Below the pieces are notes generated by a model. The model saw only the letters and a program-made list of their open reading frames with translations, was not told the DNA's origin and ran no database searches. A program made the position numbers and the translations under genes. Shown piece by piece: positions 7,443-16,744 of a stretch of DNA of 64,000 bases (its first letter is position 1; each line of letters begins with the position of its first letter). The DNA is from an uncultured Clostridia bacterium (GTDB lineage Bacteria; Bacillota; Clostridia; TANB77; CAG-508): NCBI GenBank assembly GCA_934162365.1, contig CAKPIK010000002.1, positions 124,001-188,000 of the forward strand, given 5' to 3'.

Positions 7443-10268
7443 ATGAACGATAAAATAATAATAAGAGGAGCAAAAGAGCATAATCTTAAAAATATAAATC
7501 TTGAAATACCAAGAGATAAATTAGTTGTAATTACAGGACTTTCAGGTTCTGGAAAATCTTCTTTGGCTTTTGATACTTTATATGCAGAAGGACAAAGAAG
7601 ATATGTAGAAAGTTTGTCTTCTTATGCGAGACAATTTCTAGGAATAATGCAAAAACCAGATGTTGAATCTATTGAAGGACTTTCACCAGCAATTTCAATA
7701 GACCAAAAAACAACATCAAAAAATCCACGTTCTACTGTTGGGACTGTTACAGAAATATATGACTATATACGTTTATTGTATGCAAGAATTGGTGTACCAT
7801 ATTGCCCTAAATGTGGTAAAAAGATAGAAAAGCAAACAATAGACCAAATAGTTGAAAGTGTACTTGAATTAGATGAAGGAACTAAAATTCAAATCTTATC
7901 TCCAATAATTAGAGGCAGAAAAGGAGAATTTGTAAAACTTCTACAAGGCTACGTTAAAGATGGATTTACGCGTGCTAGAATAGACGGTGAAACAGTTGAG
8001 CTTACAGAAGATTTGCAAATAGATAAAAAGAAAAAACATAATGTAGAAATAATTGTAGATAGATTAGTAATAAAAGAAGATATAAAAAGTAGATTAACAG
8101 AATCTATTGAAATTGCTTTAAAACATGCAAATAATATTGTAATAATAAATGTTAAAAATGAAAAAGATATTTTGTATAGTACAAATTATGCATGCCCAGA
8201 CTGCGATATTAGTTTTGAAGAGTTAAGTCCAAGAATGTTTTCTTTTAATAATCCATTTGGTGCATGTCCTACTTGTGCAGGTATTGGTTACCTTATGAAA
8301 ATGGATGAAGACTTAATTATACCAGACAAAAATAAAACTCTTTATGATGGTGTAAAAGCATTTGGCGCAAGTACTATGAAAAAAAGTGAAACAATGGCTA
8401 AAATGTACTTTGAAAGTATTGCTAAACATTATGGAGTTGATATAACAAAGCCAATAAAGAGTTTACCAAGAAGCTTCTTAGATAAAATATTATACGGAAC
8501 AGGAACAGAAGAAATTGATTTTGAATATACTTCTGTGGCTGGAACAAGAAAGTTTAAAGCACCTTTTGAAGGAGTAATACCAACACTTGAAAGAAGACAC
8601 TCTGAAACAAAATCTCAAGGAATGAGAGACTTTTATGAGTATTACATGAGTGATAGTGATTGCCCAGACTGTAAAGGTGCAAGGCTAAGAAAAGAAAGTC
8701 TTGCTGTTAAGGTTGGAAGTAAAAATATAAATGAACTTACTAATATGCCTATTAATAAAATTAAAGATTATATAAATTCTTTAAAACTAACTAAAAAAGA
8801 ACAAATAATATCAGACCAAATTATAAAAGAATTAAATAAAAGATTACAATTCTTAATAGATGTTGGACTTGAATACTTAACATTATCTAGATCTGCAGGA
8901 ACTTTATCCGGAGGAGAAGCACAACGTATAAGACTTGCAACTCAAATAGGATCTGCTTTAACAGGAGTTTTATATATTCTAGATGAGCCAAGTATAGGAT
9001 TACATCAAAGAGATAATGAAAGATTAATAAATACTCTAAAAAAACTTAGAGACTTAGGAAACACTGTATTAGTTGTTGAACACGACGAAGATACAATGCT
9101 TGCAGCAGACCAAGTAATAGATATTGGACCAGGTCCGGGAGTACATGGTGGAAAAGTAATTGCACAAGGAACAGCAGAAGAAATAATGAAGGTTGAAGAC
9201 TCTATAACAGGACAATATTTATCTAGAAGAAAACAAATAAAAGTGCCAGAAAAAAGGAGAAAACCTAAAAGAGAAGCTATTGAAGTTATTGGTGCAACAG
9301 AAAATAATTTGAAAAATTTAAATGTTAAATTTCCACTTGGAGTATTTACTTGTGTAACTGGGGTATCTGGTTCTGGAAAAAGTACATTAGTAAATGAGGT
9401 TTTATATAAATCTATTGCTAGAAACTTATATGAATCAAAAGAAAAACCAGGAAAATGCAAAGAAATAAAAGGTATAGAAAATATAGATAAAATAATAAAC
9501 ATAGACCAATCACCAATAGGAAGGACACCACGTTCAAATCCTGCAACATATACAGGAGTATTTGACCATATCAGAGACTTATTTGCTACAACTAATGAGG
9601 CTAAATTAAGAGGATATGATAAAGGTAGATTTAGTTTCAATGTTTCTGGTGGTAGATGTGAAGCTTGTAATGGAGATGGAATTATACGTATAGAAATGCA
9701 CTTTTTACCAGATGTTTATGTACCATGTGAAGTGTGCCACGGAAAAAGATATAACAGCGAAACCTTACAAGTAAAGTATAAAGGAAAAACTATTTCAGAT
9801 GTATTAGATATGACAGTTGAAGAAGCATTGGAATTCTTTAAAAATATACCAAGAATAAAACAAAAAATTCAAACATTATATGATGTTGGACTTGGATATA
9901 TAAAATTAGGACAACCTTCAACAACACTATCTGGAGGAGAAGCACAAAGAGTTAAGCTTGCAACAGAATTATCTAAAAAGCCTACTGGAAAAACTTTATA
10001 TATTTTAGATGAGCCAACAACAGGACTTCATATTGCGGATGTTCATAAATTAGTTGATATACTTCAAAGATTAGTAGATACAGGAAATACAATTATAGTT
10101 ATTGAACACAACTTAGATTTAATAAAAACAGCAGATTATATTATAGATTTAGGTCCAGAAGGTGGAGACGCAGGAGGAACAATTGTACAAGTTGGAACAC
10201 CAGAACAAATAATAAAGAATGAAAAATCATATACCGGAAAATTTTTAAAACCATTTATAGAAAAATAA
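7443..10268 (+). CDS. uvrA: excinuclease ABC subunit A
   Basis: A 941-residue UvrA, the damage-sensing ATPase of nucleotide excision repair. It has two ABC cassettes: Walker A GLSGSGKSS (about residue 32) and GVSGSGKST (about 640), each with an LSGGEAQR signature (about 490 and 830). Zinc fingers are visible as CPKCGKK, CPDC with CPTC, and CEAC with CEVC. The start is ATG 7443 (MNDKIIIRGAKEHN), preceded by GGGGGA; an in-frame codon farther upstream lies before the promoter and is not used. It has its own consensus promoter and terminator, apart from uvrB. Confidence 0.97.
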   Translation: MNDKIIIRGAKEHNLKNINLEIPRDKLVVITGLSGSGKSSLAFDTLYAEGQRRYVESLSSYARQFLGIMQKPDVESIEGLSPAISIDQKTTSKNPRSTVGTVTEIYDYIRLLYARIGVPYCPKCGKKIEKQTIDQIVESVLELDEGTKIQILSPIIRGRKGEFVKLLQGYVKDGFTRARIDGETVELTEDLQIDKKKKHNVEIIVDRLVIKEDIKSRLTESIEIALKHANNIVIINVKNEKDILYSTNYACPDCDISFEELSPRMFSFNNPFGACPTCAGIGYLMKMDEDLIIPDKNKTLYDGVKAFGASTMKKSETMAKMYFESIAKHYGVDITKPIKSLPRSFLDKILYGTGTEEIDFEYTSVAGTRKFKAPFEGVIPTLERRHSETKSQGMRDFYEYYMSDSDCPDCKGARLRKESLAVKVGSKNINELTNMPINKIKDYINSLKLTKKEQIISDQIIKELNKRLQFLIDVGLEYLTLSRSAGTLSGGEAQRIRLATQIGSALTGVLYILDEPSIGLHQRDNERLINTLKKLRDLGNTVLVVEHDEDTMLAADQVIDIGPGPGVHGGKVIAQGTAEEIMKVEDSITGQYLSRRKQIKVPEKRRKPKREAIEVIGATENNLKNLNVKFPLGVFTCVTGVSGSGKSTLVNEVLYKSIARNLYESKEKPGKCKEIKGIENIDKIINIDQSPIGRTPRSNPATYTGVFDHIRDLFATTNEAKLRGYDKGRFSFNVSGGRCEACNGDGIIRIEMHFLPDVYVPCEVCHGKRYNSETLQVKYKGKTISDVLDMTVEEALEFFKNIPRIKQKIQTLYDVGLGYIKLGQPSTTLSGGEAQRVKLATELSKKPTGKTLYILDEPTTGLHIADVHKLVDILQRLVDTGNTIIVIEHNLDLIKTADYIIDLGPEGGDAGGTIVQVGTPEQIIKNEKSYTGKFLKPFIEK

Positions 10269-10279
10269 GTAAAGTACTA

Positions 10280-10320
10280 AAAAGAAGAAGTTTTTGTTTT
10301 TATCAAGAACTTCTTCTTTT
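10280..10320. terminator. bidirectional terminator between uvrA and sspH
   Basis: AAAAGAAGAAGTT (10280-10292) pairs with AACTTCTTCTTTT (10308-10320), with T runs on both strands, between two converging genes. Confidence 0.85.
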
Positions 10321-10324
10321 ATTA

Positions 10325-10501
10325 TTATAAATCACGTTCATATAAATCTTTAATAAATACATCTTTTTCTTCGAAATTATCTATAAAACCAACTTTAGCC
10401 TTGTCCTGATTCAACTCTTGAATCCATACAGCTCTATCACCATAAAAAATATCAGTTTTATCTTTATTACTTAAAATCGAATTAATTCTATTAAACTCCA
10501 T
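10325..10501 (-). CDS. sspH: small acid-soluble spore protein, H-type
   Basis: A 58-residue protein that fits the SspH family: an N-terminal helix (MEFNRINSILSNKDKTD), then YGDRAVWIQELNQDKAKVGF and an acidic C-terminal part. The pattern of an xVWIQ strand followed by a second strand and an acidic end is characteristic. H-type SASPs are minor spore-core proteins made late in the forespore. The start is ATG 10501 with GGAGG at 10508-10512; a TTG two codons upstream is less likely. A sigma-G-like promoter lies upstream (10538-10566). Function in the spore is poorly known even in Bacillus. Confidence 0.82.
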   Translation of the reverse strand: MEFNRINSILSNKDKTDIFYGDRAVWIQELNQDKAKVGFIDNFEEKDVFIKDLYERDL

Positions 10502-10537
10502 AAACAACCTCCAACAATTAAATTATGTATATATATT

Positions 10538-10566
10538 AAGTATATCCAGCTTTAACAAAAATATGC
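10538..10566 (-). promoter_or_regulatory. sigma-G-like promoter of sspH
   Basis: On the minus strand GCATA (10566-10562), 17 nt, TATACTT (10544-10538) resembles the forespore pattern GHATR and CATnnTA. The -10 deviates in its first base. Forespore expression would be expected for sspH. Confidence 0.5.
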
Positions 10567-10586
10567 ATAAGAAAGATTTTTTATTC

Positions 10587-10615
10587 TTGACTATAATTAT
10601 TTTTAGTTATAAAAT
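10587..10615 (+). promoter_or_regulatory. sigma-A promoter of the RNHCP gene
   Basis: TTGACT (10587-10592), 17 nt, TAAAAT (10610-10615), 23 nt upstream of ATG 10639. Confidence 0.6.
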
Positions 10616-10638
10616 AAATTGAAAAAATGGAGGAGAAA

Positions 10639-10956
10639 ATGCAAAAAAAATTTACTAAGATAGATGAAGAATTTATATGTGAAAATTGTGGTAAAAAAGT
10701 TGAAAAACTTGGGTACACTTGCAGAAATCATTGCCCAAGTTGCTTATGCTCAAAACATGTTGATATAAATCCAGGAGATAGAGCGGAAGATTGTCAAGGA
10801 TTGCTAGAACCAATTAGCGTTGAACTTGACTCTAAAAAGGGATATGTAATTGTTTTTAAATGCAAAAAATGTGGAGCGATTAGAAAAAACAAAGCCGCTG
10901 AAGATGATAATATAGATTTAATAATAGAGTTATCATCTAAACAATATAAAGTTTAA
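10639..10956 (+). CDS. RNHCP domain zinc-binding protein
   Basis: A 105-residue protein named for its RNHCP motif: TCRNHCPSCLCSKHVD at about residues 30-45. It has two treble-clef-like cysteine pairs, CENCGKK near the start and CKKCGAIRKNK near the end, which suggests a small zinc-ribbon protein. The conserved DINPGDRAEDCQGLLEPI follows the central motif. The family is found in many bacteria and has no established function; nucleic-acid or ribosome binding is a guess. The start is ATG 10639; the ATG at 10627 overlaps the ribosome site GGAGGAG. Confidence 0.85.
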   Translation: MQKKFTKIDEEFICENCGKKVEKLGYTCRNHCPSCLCSKHVDINPGDRAEDCQGLLEPISVELDSKKGYVIVFKCKKCGAIRKNKAAEDDNIDLIIELSSKQYKV

Positions 10957-10974
10957 AAAATAAGTAAAAGATTA

Positions 10975-11003
10975 TTGCAAATTTGAATATATATTTATAT
11001 AAT
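10975..11003 (+). promoter_or_regulatory. sigma-A promoter of glmM
   Basis: TTGCAA (10975-10980), 17 nt, TATAAT (10998-11003), 21 nt upstream of the glmM start. Confidence 0.7.
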
Positions 11004-11024
11004 ATATATTGTTTGGAGGAGATT

Positions 11025-12380
11025 ATGAAAAAATATTTTGGAACAGATGGAATTAGACGTATAGCTAATACAGATTTAACTCCTGAATTAGTATATAAAG
11101 TTGCTAAAGCTGGTGCGTATGTACTTGCAAAACATAGTAATCATACACCTACTATATTAATAGGAAGAGATACTAGAATTTCAGGAACTTTAATAGAAAG
11201 TGCAATGACAGCAGGCTTTTTGAGTTATGGAGCAAATGTTAAATTATTAGGAGTAATACCAACTCCAGCAGTTGCATATTTAACAAAAAAATTAAATGCA
11301 GATGCCAGTGTTGTTATATCTGCATCTCATAATACATTTGAATTTAATGGAGTTAAATTCTTTAGTAATAAAGGAATGAAGATTGCAGATGAAATAGAAG
11401 AAGAGATAGAAAGTATTATTGATTCTGGTAAAGTTGAAGAACTAACAGCTGAAAATGAAAAAATAGGCGTGTCTGAAAATCATCCAGAATACTTATATGA
11501 ATATGCAAATTTTATAATAGATTTATTTAAAGATGTTAAAGTGCCAGAAGATTTTTGCGTAGCAATAGATACAGCAAATGGAGCAACATATAAAGTTGCA
11601 GAATATATCTTTAAAACTCTAGGAATAAAGCATAAAATATTAAGCAATATGCCGGATGGAATTAATATAAATAAAAATTGTGGTTCTACTCATTTAGAAA
11701 ATTTAAAAAAATATGTAGTGGAAAATAAAATGTCTTTAGGAATTGCATATGACGGTGATGGAGACAGATGCTTAGCTGTTGACGAACTAGGAAATATAAT
11801 TGATGGTGATGTAATTCTTGCAATCGTTTCAAGATATTTTAAAAAATATAATAAATTAGATAAAAATACAATAGTTGCAACTATTATGAGTAATTTAGGA
11901 TTGAAAATTTATTCTAAAGACAACAATATTCAATTTATAGATACTAAAGTTGGAGATAGATATGTTCTTGAAGAGATGTTAAAAAATGGGTATAATTTAG
12001 GAGGAGAACAATCTGGACATATAATAATGTTAGATTATAATCCAACTGGTGATGGAATATTAACGTCATTAATGCTTATTAAAGCTTTAACTGAAGATTA
12101 TAAAAAAACTTCTGATGCAAGAAATATTATAAGTATATATCCTCAAGTTTTAGTAAATGCTAAAGTTAGTCAAGAGAAAAAATATGATTATTCAGAAGAT
12201 AAAGAAGTGCAAGAAGAAATTAAGAAAATTGAAGAAGAATTTGCACAAGATGGTAGAGTATTAATTAGAACTTCTGGCACAGAACCTCTAGTTAGAGTAA
12301 TGATAGAAGGAAAAGATATTGACAATATTACTATGAAAGCAAAAAAACTTGCTAATTTAATTGAAGAAAAATTTAAATAA
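11025..12380 (+). CDS. glmM: phosphoglucosamine mutase
   Basis: A 451-residue alpha-D-phosphohexomutase that converts glucosamine-6-phosphate to glucosamine-1-phosphate for peptidoglycan synthesis. Landmarks: N-terminal KYFGTDGIRRIAN, active-site serine loop VVISASHN (about residue 100), metal loop DGDGDR (243-248), sugar loop GGEQSGH and C-terminal phosphate loop RTSGTEPLVRVM (about 415). The start is ATG 11025 with GGAGGAG before it; an upstream in-frame start would precede the promoter's -10. It is followed after 23 nt by a small membrane protein gene in the same transcript. Confidence 0.96.
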   Translation: MKKYFGTDGIRRIANTDLTPELVYKVAKAGAYVLAKHSNHTPTILIGRDTRISGTLIESAMTAGFLSYGANVKLLGVIPTPAVAYLTKKLNADASVVISASHNTFEFNGVKFFSNKGMKIADEIEEEIESIIDSGKVEELTAENEKIGVSENHPEYLYEYANFIIDLFKDVKVPEDFCVAIDTANGATYKVAEYIFKTLGIKHKILSNMPDGININKNCGSTHLENLKKYVVENKMSLGIAYDGDGDRCLAVDELGNIIDGDVILAIVSRYFKKYNKLDKNTIVATIMSNLGLKIYSKDNNIQFIDTKVGDRYVLEEMLKNGYNLGGEQSGHIIMLDYNPTGDGILTSLMLIKALTEDYKKTSDARNIISIYPQVLVNAKVSQEKKYDYSEDKEVQEEIKKIEEEFAQDGRVLIRTSGTEPLVRVMIEGKDIDNITMKAKKLANLIEEKFK

Positions 12381-12403
12381 ATATATACAAAGGAGGAATA
12401 AAA

Positions 12404-12739
12404 ATGGATTACGTAGTAAATCTATCAGAACCTTATGCTGTAGTGTTAGCTTTAATGATTACATTACTAGCAATAATTCTTGGAAAGGAATTTAAAAAAA
12501 GCTTTTTACCAGCAATAGTTTTAGGATTGTTTTCAGTTTTGATACTAGTTCATACTTTCCAATCAATTTTCTTAACAGAAGAAGCATTTAAGGTAATGGC
12601 TACAAGGTCTATGGGAGTTGATGCTATAATGATTTTCTTATCTTATATTTCTTATTTATGGGTAGATAGCATAGAAACAAAAGAAAAAAACAAGAAAAGC
12701 ATAGACGATAGTTTAGATTGGTTTTGGAAAAAAGTTTAA
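12404..12739 (+). CDS. small hypothetical membrane protein
   Basis: A 111-residue protein I do not recognise. It has three hydrophobic helices (about 11-28, 33-53, 70-90), a conserved-looking GKEFKKSFLPAIVLG loop and a charged C-terminal tail ending in DSLDWFWKKV. AAGGAGG precedes ATG 12404 at normal spacing. It lies 23 nt after glmM with no terminator between, and a strong terminator follows, so it is the second gene of a glmM transcript. No function can be inferred from the sequence. Confidence 0.75.
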   Translation: MDYVVNLSEPYAVVLALMITLLAIILGKEFKKSFLPAIVLGLFSVLILVHTFQSIFLTEEAFKVMATRSMGVDAIMIFLSYISYLWVDSIETKEKNKKSIDDSLDWFWKKV

Positions 12740-12751
12740 TTAAGAAACAAT

Positions 12752-12780
12752 AAAAATGGCTATATTTTAGCCATTTTTTT
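12752..12780 (+). terminator. intrinsic terminator
   Basis: AAAATGGCTA and TAGCCATTTT form the stem, followed by a run of T. Confidence 0.88.
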
Positions 12781-12791
12781 GTTCTTAATTA

Positions 12792-12820
12792 TTGTTTAAT
12801 TGTAGTTTTTATGATAAAAT
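12792..12820 (+). promoter_or_regulatory. sigma-A promoter of metG
   Basis: TTGTTT (12792-12797), 17 nt, TAAAAT (12815-12820). The leader to ATG 12852 is only about 25 nt, too short for a T-box. Confidence 0.6.
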
Positions 12821-12851
12821 ACAAAACGATAGTTAAACGGAGGTTTAAAGT

Positions 12852-14438
12852 ATGGAAAAAGAAACTTTTTATATAACAACACCTATATATTATCCAAGTG
12901 GTAAATTTCATATAGGAACAGCATATACAACAGTAGTTGCAAATACAATAAAAAAATATAAAGAAGCAAGAGGATTTGATGCCTATTTATTAACAGGACT
13001 TGATGAACATGGACAAAAAATTCAAGAATTAGCACAAAAAAGAGGATTAACACCTCAAGAACATGTTGATGAAATGGCAGAAGCAGCTAAAAAACTTTGG
13101 AAATTAATGAAAATTGAAAATAATGATTTTATTAGAACAACTGAAGAAAGACATACAAAAGTTGTTGAAGAAATAGTTGACAGACTAATGGAACAAGGAG
13201 ACATATATAAAGGTGAATATGTTGGAAAATATTGTGTGCCTTGTGAGACATTTTTTACAGAAACTCAATTAAAAGACGGAAAATGTCCAGACTGTGGACG
13301 CGAAGTTAGAGATATGAAGGAAGAAGCATATTTCTTTAATATGAAGAAATATCAAAAGAAAATAGAACAATTTTACGAAGAACATCCCGATTTCATAGAA
13401 CCAGAATATAGAAAAAACGAACTATTAAATAATTTTATAAAACCAGGACTTGAAGATTTATGCGTTACAAGAACTGCTTTTGACTGGGGAGTAAAAGTAA
13501 AAAAAGATCCTAAACATGTTGTTTATGTTTGGTTAGATGCTTTAGTTAACTATATTACAGCATTGGGTTATGGAAGCCAAGATGATTCTTTATTTAAAAA
13601 GTTCTGGCCAGCGGATTTACATGTTGTTGGAAAAGATATAATTAGATTTCATGGAATATATTGGCCAATATTTTTAATGGCATTAGATTTACCACTTCCA
13701 AAAAAATTATTTGCGCATGGTTGGATAATGATGAAAGATGGAAAAATGTCTAAGTCTGTTGGAAATGTTGTTTACCCAGAATTATTGATTAATAGATATG
13801 GACTAGATGCTACAAAATATTATTTATTAAGAACTTTAATAAATGGACAAGATGCAATATTTACTCCAGAAGATTTTATAGATAGATTTAATTTTGATTT
13901 ATGTAACGATTTAGGCAATTTATTAAACAGAACAATTGGAATGATAAATAAATATTTTGAAGGAAATGTGCCTAAATATAATGGATGTAAGAACGATGCA
14001 GATAAAGACTTGGAAGAGTCTACATTAGAAGAAATAAAACAAGTAGAAGATTATTTTGATAATTATAAAATAGCTCAAGGAATTACTCAAATATGGAAAA
14101 TAATTGCTAGAACTAATAAATATATAGATGAAACATCACCTTGGATTTTAGCTAAGAATGAAGAAGATAAAGAAAAACTAGAATCTGTAATGTATCATTT
14201 AGTAGAAAACTTAAGAAAAATAGCAATTCTAATAGAACCTTTTATGACAGAAACTTCAAATAAAATATTTAATCAATTAAATATAACTAATAAAGATTTA
14301 CAAAAATGGGAAAGCATTTATAACTATGACTTATTAAAAGAAAACATTAAAGTTATAGAAAAAGGTGAACCATTATTTGTAAGACTAGATAAAGAGGAAG
14401 AAATAGAATATATAAAAGAGGGTATGAAAAATGGGTAA
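12852..14438 (+). CDS. metG: methionyl-tRNA synthetase
   Basis: A 528-residue class I aminoacyl-tRNA synthetase that charges tRNA-Met. The HIGH-type motif FHIGTAY (about residue 19), the zinc-binding cysteines in CVPCETFF and CPDCGREV (about 129-150) and the KMSKS loop (KMSKSVGNVV, about 298) are present. The C-terminal tRNA-binding domain found in longer clostridial MetRS proteins is absent, so this is the short form. A GGAGG ribosome site precedes ATG 12852. The end overlaps the thymidylate kinase start by 8 nt, which indicates coupled translation. Confidence 0.96.
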   Translation: MEKETFYITTPIYYPSGKFHIGTAYTTVVANTIKKYKEARGFDAYLLTGLDEHGQKIQELAQKRGLTPQEHVDEMAEAAKKLWKLMKIENNDFIRTTEERHTKVVEEIVDRLMEQGDIYKGEYVGKYCVPCETFFTETQLKDGKCPDCGREVRDMKEEAYFFNMKKYQKKIEQFYEEHPDFIEPEYRKNELLNNFIKPGLEDLCVTRTAFDWGVKVKKDPKHVVYVWLDALVNYITALGYGSQDDSLFKKFWPADLHVVGKDIIRFHGIYWPIFLMALDLPLPKKLFAHGWIMMKDGKMSKSVGNVVYPELLINRYGLDATKYYLLRTLINGQDAIFTPEDFIDRFNFDLCNDLGNLLNRTIGMINKYFEGNVPKYNGCKNDADKDLEESTLEEIKQVEDYFDNYKIAQGITQIWKIIARTNKYIDETSPWILAKNEEDKEKLESVMYHLVENLRKIAILIEPFMTETSNKIFNQLNITNKDLQKWESIYNYDLLKENIKVIEKGEPLFVRLDKEEEIEYIKEGMKNG

Positions 14439-15102
14439 ATTATTTGTAATAGATGGAACAGACGGAAGTGGTAAGCAAACACAATTAAAAAAACTAGAAG
14501 AAAGATTAGATAAAGAAGGAATTGATTATAAAAAAGTAAGCTTTCCAAATTATGACAGTCCTTCATCTGCACTTGTAAAAATGTATTTATCAGGAGAATT
14601 TGGTGCACATGCAAAAGATGTTAGTCCATATATTGCTTCTACATTTTTTGCGGCAGATAGATATGCAACATATAAAAAAGAATTAGAAGAATATTATAAA
14701 AATGGTGGAATAATTTTAGCAGATAGATACACAACAGCAAATATGGTACATCAAGCAGGAAAAATTGATGATAAACAAGAAAGAGAAAAGTTTTTAGATT
14801 GGCTATGGGATTATGAGTTTAATTTATATGGACTTCCAGTTCCAACAAAATCATTCTTTTTAAACATGCCACCAGATTATGCGGAAGAATTAATGAAAAA
14901 TAGAGAAAATAAATTTACTCATGAAGCAAAAAAAGATATACACGAAAGCGACAAGAATCATTTAATAGATGCGTATAATGCAGCATGTGATTTAGTAGAT
15001 AAATATAACTGGTATGAAGTTAAATGTGTAAAAGAAAATAAAATAAGAACAATTGATGATATACATGAAGAAATATATAATGAAATAAAAAAATATATAT
15101 AG
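14431..15102 (+). CDS. tmk: thymidylate kinase-like dNMP kinase
   Basis: A 223-residue P-loop kinase that phosphorylates dTMP for DNA synthesis. Features: P loop FVIDGTDGSGKQTQ (about 5-18), the DR motif in LADRYTTANMVHQ and the lid region around MKNRENKFTHEAKKDIHE. It is slightly longer than classical Tmk (about 210) and its P loop reads GTDGSGKQT and not GxEGxGKTT, as in the variant family found in many Clostridia. It overlaps metG by 8 nt and is followed 8 nt later by a GtrA gene. Confidence 0.85.
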   Translation: MGKLFVIDGTDGSGKQTQLKKLEERLDKEGIDYKKVSFPNYDSPSSALVKMYLSGEFGAHAKDVSPYIASTFFAADRYATYKKELEEYYKNGGIILADRYTTANMVHQAGKIDDKQEREKFLDWLWDYEFNLYGLPVPTKSFFLNMPPDYAEELMKNRENKFTHEAKKDIHESDKNHLIDAYNAACDLVDKYNWYEVKCVKENKIRTIDDIHEEIYNEIKKYI

Positions 15103-15110
15103 GAGCAAAG

Positions 15111-15542
15111 ATGGAGAAAATAAAAGAGCTATATACAAAATACAAAGAAGTAATTAATTATTTAATATTTGGAGTTTTAACTACTGTTGTAAGTTTAGCA
15201 ACAAAGTATTTGCTATTATTCACAATATTAGATGCTGAAAATGGTGTTCAACTTCAAATTGCTGTTGTAATTTCTTGGATTGTGGCATGTACATTTGCTT
15301 ACATAACAAATAGAATTTGGGTTTTTGAAAGTAAGTCAAAAGAAGTAATAAAAGAAGCAATAAAATTTTATGCATCAAGACTTGCAACTTTAGGATTAGA
15401 AATGTTAATAATGTTTATATTTGTAACAGCACTAGGGTTAAATACTCGTATGTGGGTTATAGTATGGACTATATTTGCACAAGTTGTAATAGTTATAGGC
15501 AATTATGTGCTAAGCAAACTAATTGTATTCAAAAATAAATAA
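15111..15542 (+). CDS. GtrA-like membrane protein
   Basis: A 143-residue four-helix protein of the GtrA/DPMS family (helices at about 15-37, 45-68, 80-105, 113-135). It contains the conserved VSWIVACTFAYITNRIWVF pattern. GtrA proteins are thought to move undecaprenyl-phosphate-linked sugars across the membrane. The next gene encodes a matching GT2 glycosyltransferase, the classical GtrA/GtrB pairing used to decorate cell-surface polymers. The ribosome site AGGAGC lies just before ATG 15111. The actual sugar and polymer are unknown. Confidence 0.88.
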   Translation: MEKIKELYTKYKEVINYLIFGVLTTVVSLATKYLLLFTILDAENGVQLQIAVVISWIVACTFAYITNRIWVFESKSKEVIKEAIKFYASRLATLGLEMLIMFIFVTALGLNTRMWVIVWTIFAQVVIVIGNYVLSKLIVFKNK

Positions 15543-15577
15543 GTATAACTAAGAATGTTAAGAAAGGAAGAATAAAA

Positions 15578-16522
15578 ATGAAAAAGATTTCAATAATAGT
15601 GCCAGCATACAACGAAGAAGAATCATTACCATTTTTATACGAAAGATTAACCAAAATAATTAATGAAGTGAAAAATTACGAATTTGAAGTATTATTTATA
15701 AACGACGGAAGTAAAGATAAAACATTAGATATAATAAAAGAAATGAGAGAATACGATAAAAGATTTTGCTATGTTAATTTGTCTAGAAATTTTGGAAAAG
15801 AAGTTGCAATGATTGCAGGCCTTGACTATGCAACAGGAGATGCAGTAATATTTATAGATGCTGACCTTCAAGATCCACCAGAATTAATTCCAGAATTAAT
15901 TAAATATTGGGAAGAAGGCTATGATGACGTATATGCCAGAAGAAAATCAAGAGAAGGAGAAACTTTCCTTAAAAAATTTACTTCTAAGATGTACTATAAA
16001 GTATTACAAGGATTAACTAAAGTCGAAATACAAAAAGATACAGGAGACTTTAGACTATTAGATAGAAGATGTGTAAATGCTTTAAAAAAATTAAGAGAAA
16101 CACAAAGATGTTCAAAGAGTATGTTTAGTTGGATAGGCTACAAAAAGAAAGAGGTTCTATTCGATAGAGATGCGAGAATAGCAGGAAAAACAAAATGGAA
16201 TTATAAAAAATTAGTGGATTTAGCAATAGATGGAATAACATCTTTTACAACTTCTCCACTTAGACTTTCTACATACTTAAGTATTCCTACATTTATAATG
16301 CTTTTAGTTTATTTTATATATGTAATAGCTAAATGCTTTGTTGTAAATCAAGCTATACAAGCATATCAGGCAATAATATTATTAATATTATTCTTCTCAG
16401 GAATACAAATATTATTATTTGGAATAGTAGGAGAATATTTAGGAAGAATATTTAACGAAACTAAAAATAGACCACTATATTTAGTAGATGAATATAATGG
16501 ACAAAAAGAAATGAATAATTAA
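15578..16522 (+). CDS. polyprenyl-phosphate glycosyltransferase (GT2, GtrB type)
   Basis: A 314-residue enzyme with an N-terminal GT-A fold and two C-terminal membrane helices (about 232-255 and 264-290). The start ISIIVPAYNEEESLP, the DxD region FIDADLQDPPELI and the RLLDRRCV and GYKKKEV loops match the GtrB/DPM1 group, which transfers a sugar from a nucleotide donor to undecaprenyl phosphate. Paired with the GtrA-like flippase 35 nt upstream, it probably supplies lipid-linked sugar for wall or surface polymer modification. AAGGAAG precedes ATG 15578. Confidence 0.9.
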   Translation: MKKISIIVPAYNEEESLPFLYERLTKIINEVKNYEFEVLFINDGSKDKTLDIIKEMREYDKRFCYVNLSRNFGKEVAMIAGLDYATGDAVIFIDADLQDPPELIPELIKYWEEGYDDVYARRKSREGETFLKKFTSKMYYKVLQGLTKVEIQKDTGDFRLLDRRCVNALKKLRETQRCSKSMFSWIGYKKKEVLFDRDARIAGKTKWNYKKLVDLAIDGITSFTTSPLRLSTYLSIPTFIMLLVYFIYVIAKCFVVNQAIQAYQAIILLILFFSGIQILLFGIVGEYLGRIFNETKNRPLYLVDEYNGQKEMNN

Positions 16523-16528
16523 AAATTA

Positions 16529-16565
16529 GGCGAAGTTTTAATTTTAAAAGTTTAAAACTTCGTCT
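16529..16565 (+). terminator. terminator-like hairpin after the GtrA/GT2 operon
   Basis: CGAAGTTTTAA (16531-16541) pairs with TTAAAACTTCG (16552-16562), with flanking bases extending the stem, followed by TCTATTATTATAG without a strong T run. Confidence 0.6.
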
Positions 16566-16606
16566 ATTATTATAGTTTCAAAACTTTTGTGAAAGTTGTG
16601 TGAAAA

Positions 16607-16633
16607 TTAGCACTCTACTATTGACATTGCTAA
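16607..16633 (+). promoter_or_regulatory. CIRCE element (HrcA operator)
   Basis: TTAGCACTC (16607-16615), nine bases, CATTGCTAA (16625-16633). The left arm is perfect and the right arm matches GAGTGCTAA at 7 of 9 positions; the spacing of nine is exact. It overlaps the -35 of the hsp20 promoter, so HrcA binding would block transcription. Confidence 0.85.
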
Positions 16634-16648
16634 AAATAGTTATATAAT
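16621..16648 (+). promoter_or_regulatory. sigma-A promoter of hsp20
   Basis: TTGACA (16621-16626), 16 nt, TATAAT (16643-16648). The leader of about 90 nt holds a small hairpin (TATGTG with CACATA at about 16687-16719) that does not cover the ribosome site. Confidence 0.8.
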
Positions 16649-16744
16649 ATATGTATAAACAAAAAGAGGTTACGACATAATAGTATATATGTGCTACCAC
16701 AAAAGGTGTCAACACATAAAATTAAATTTAAGGAGGAATGACTT

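Noticed and set aside
9005..9640. 211-codon open frame antisense to uvrA
   Set aside because: It mirrors the coding frame of uvrA, has no ribosome site and no family likeness; AT-rich genes with few antisense stops give such frames by chance.
12781..12851. T-box leader for metG
   Set aside because: The leader after the predicted promoter is only about 25 nt long.
16687..16719. Hairpin in the hsp20 leader as an RNA thermometer
   Set aside because: The stem (TATGTG with CACATA) does not pair with the AAGGAGG ribosome site, and CIRCE already explains heat control.
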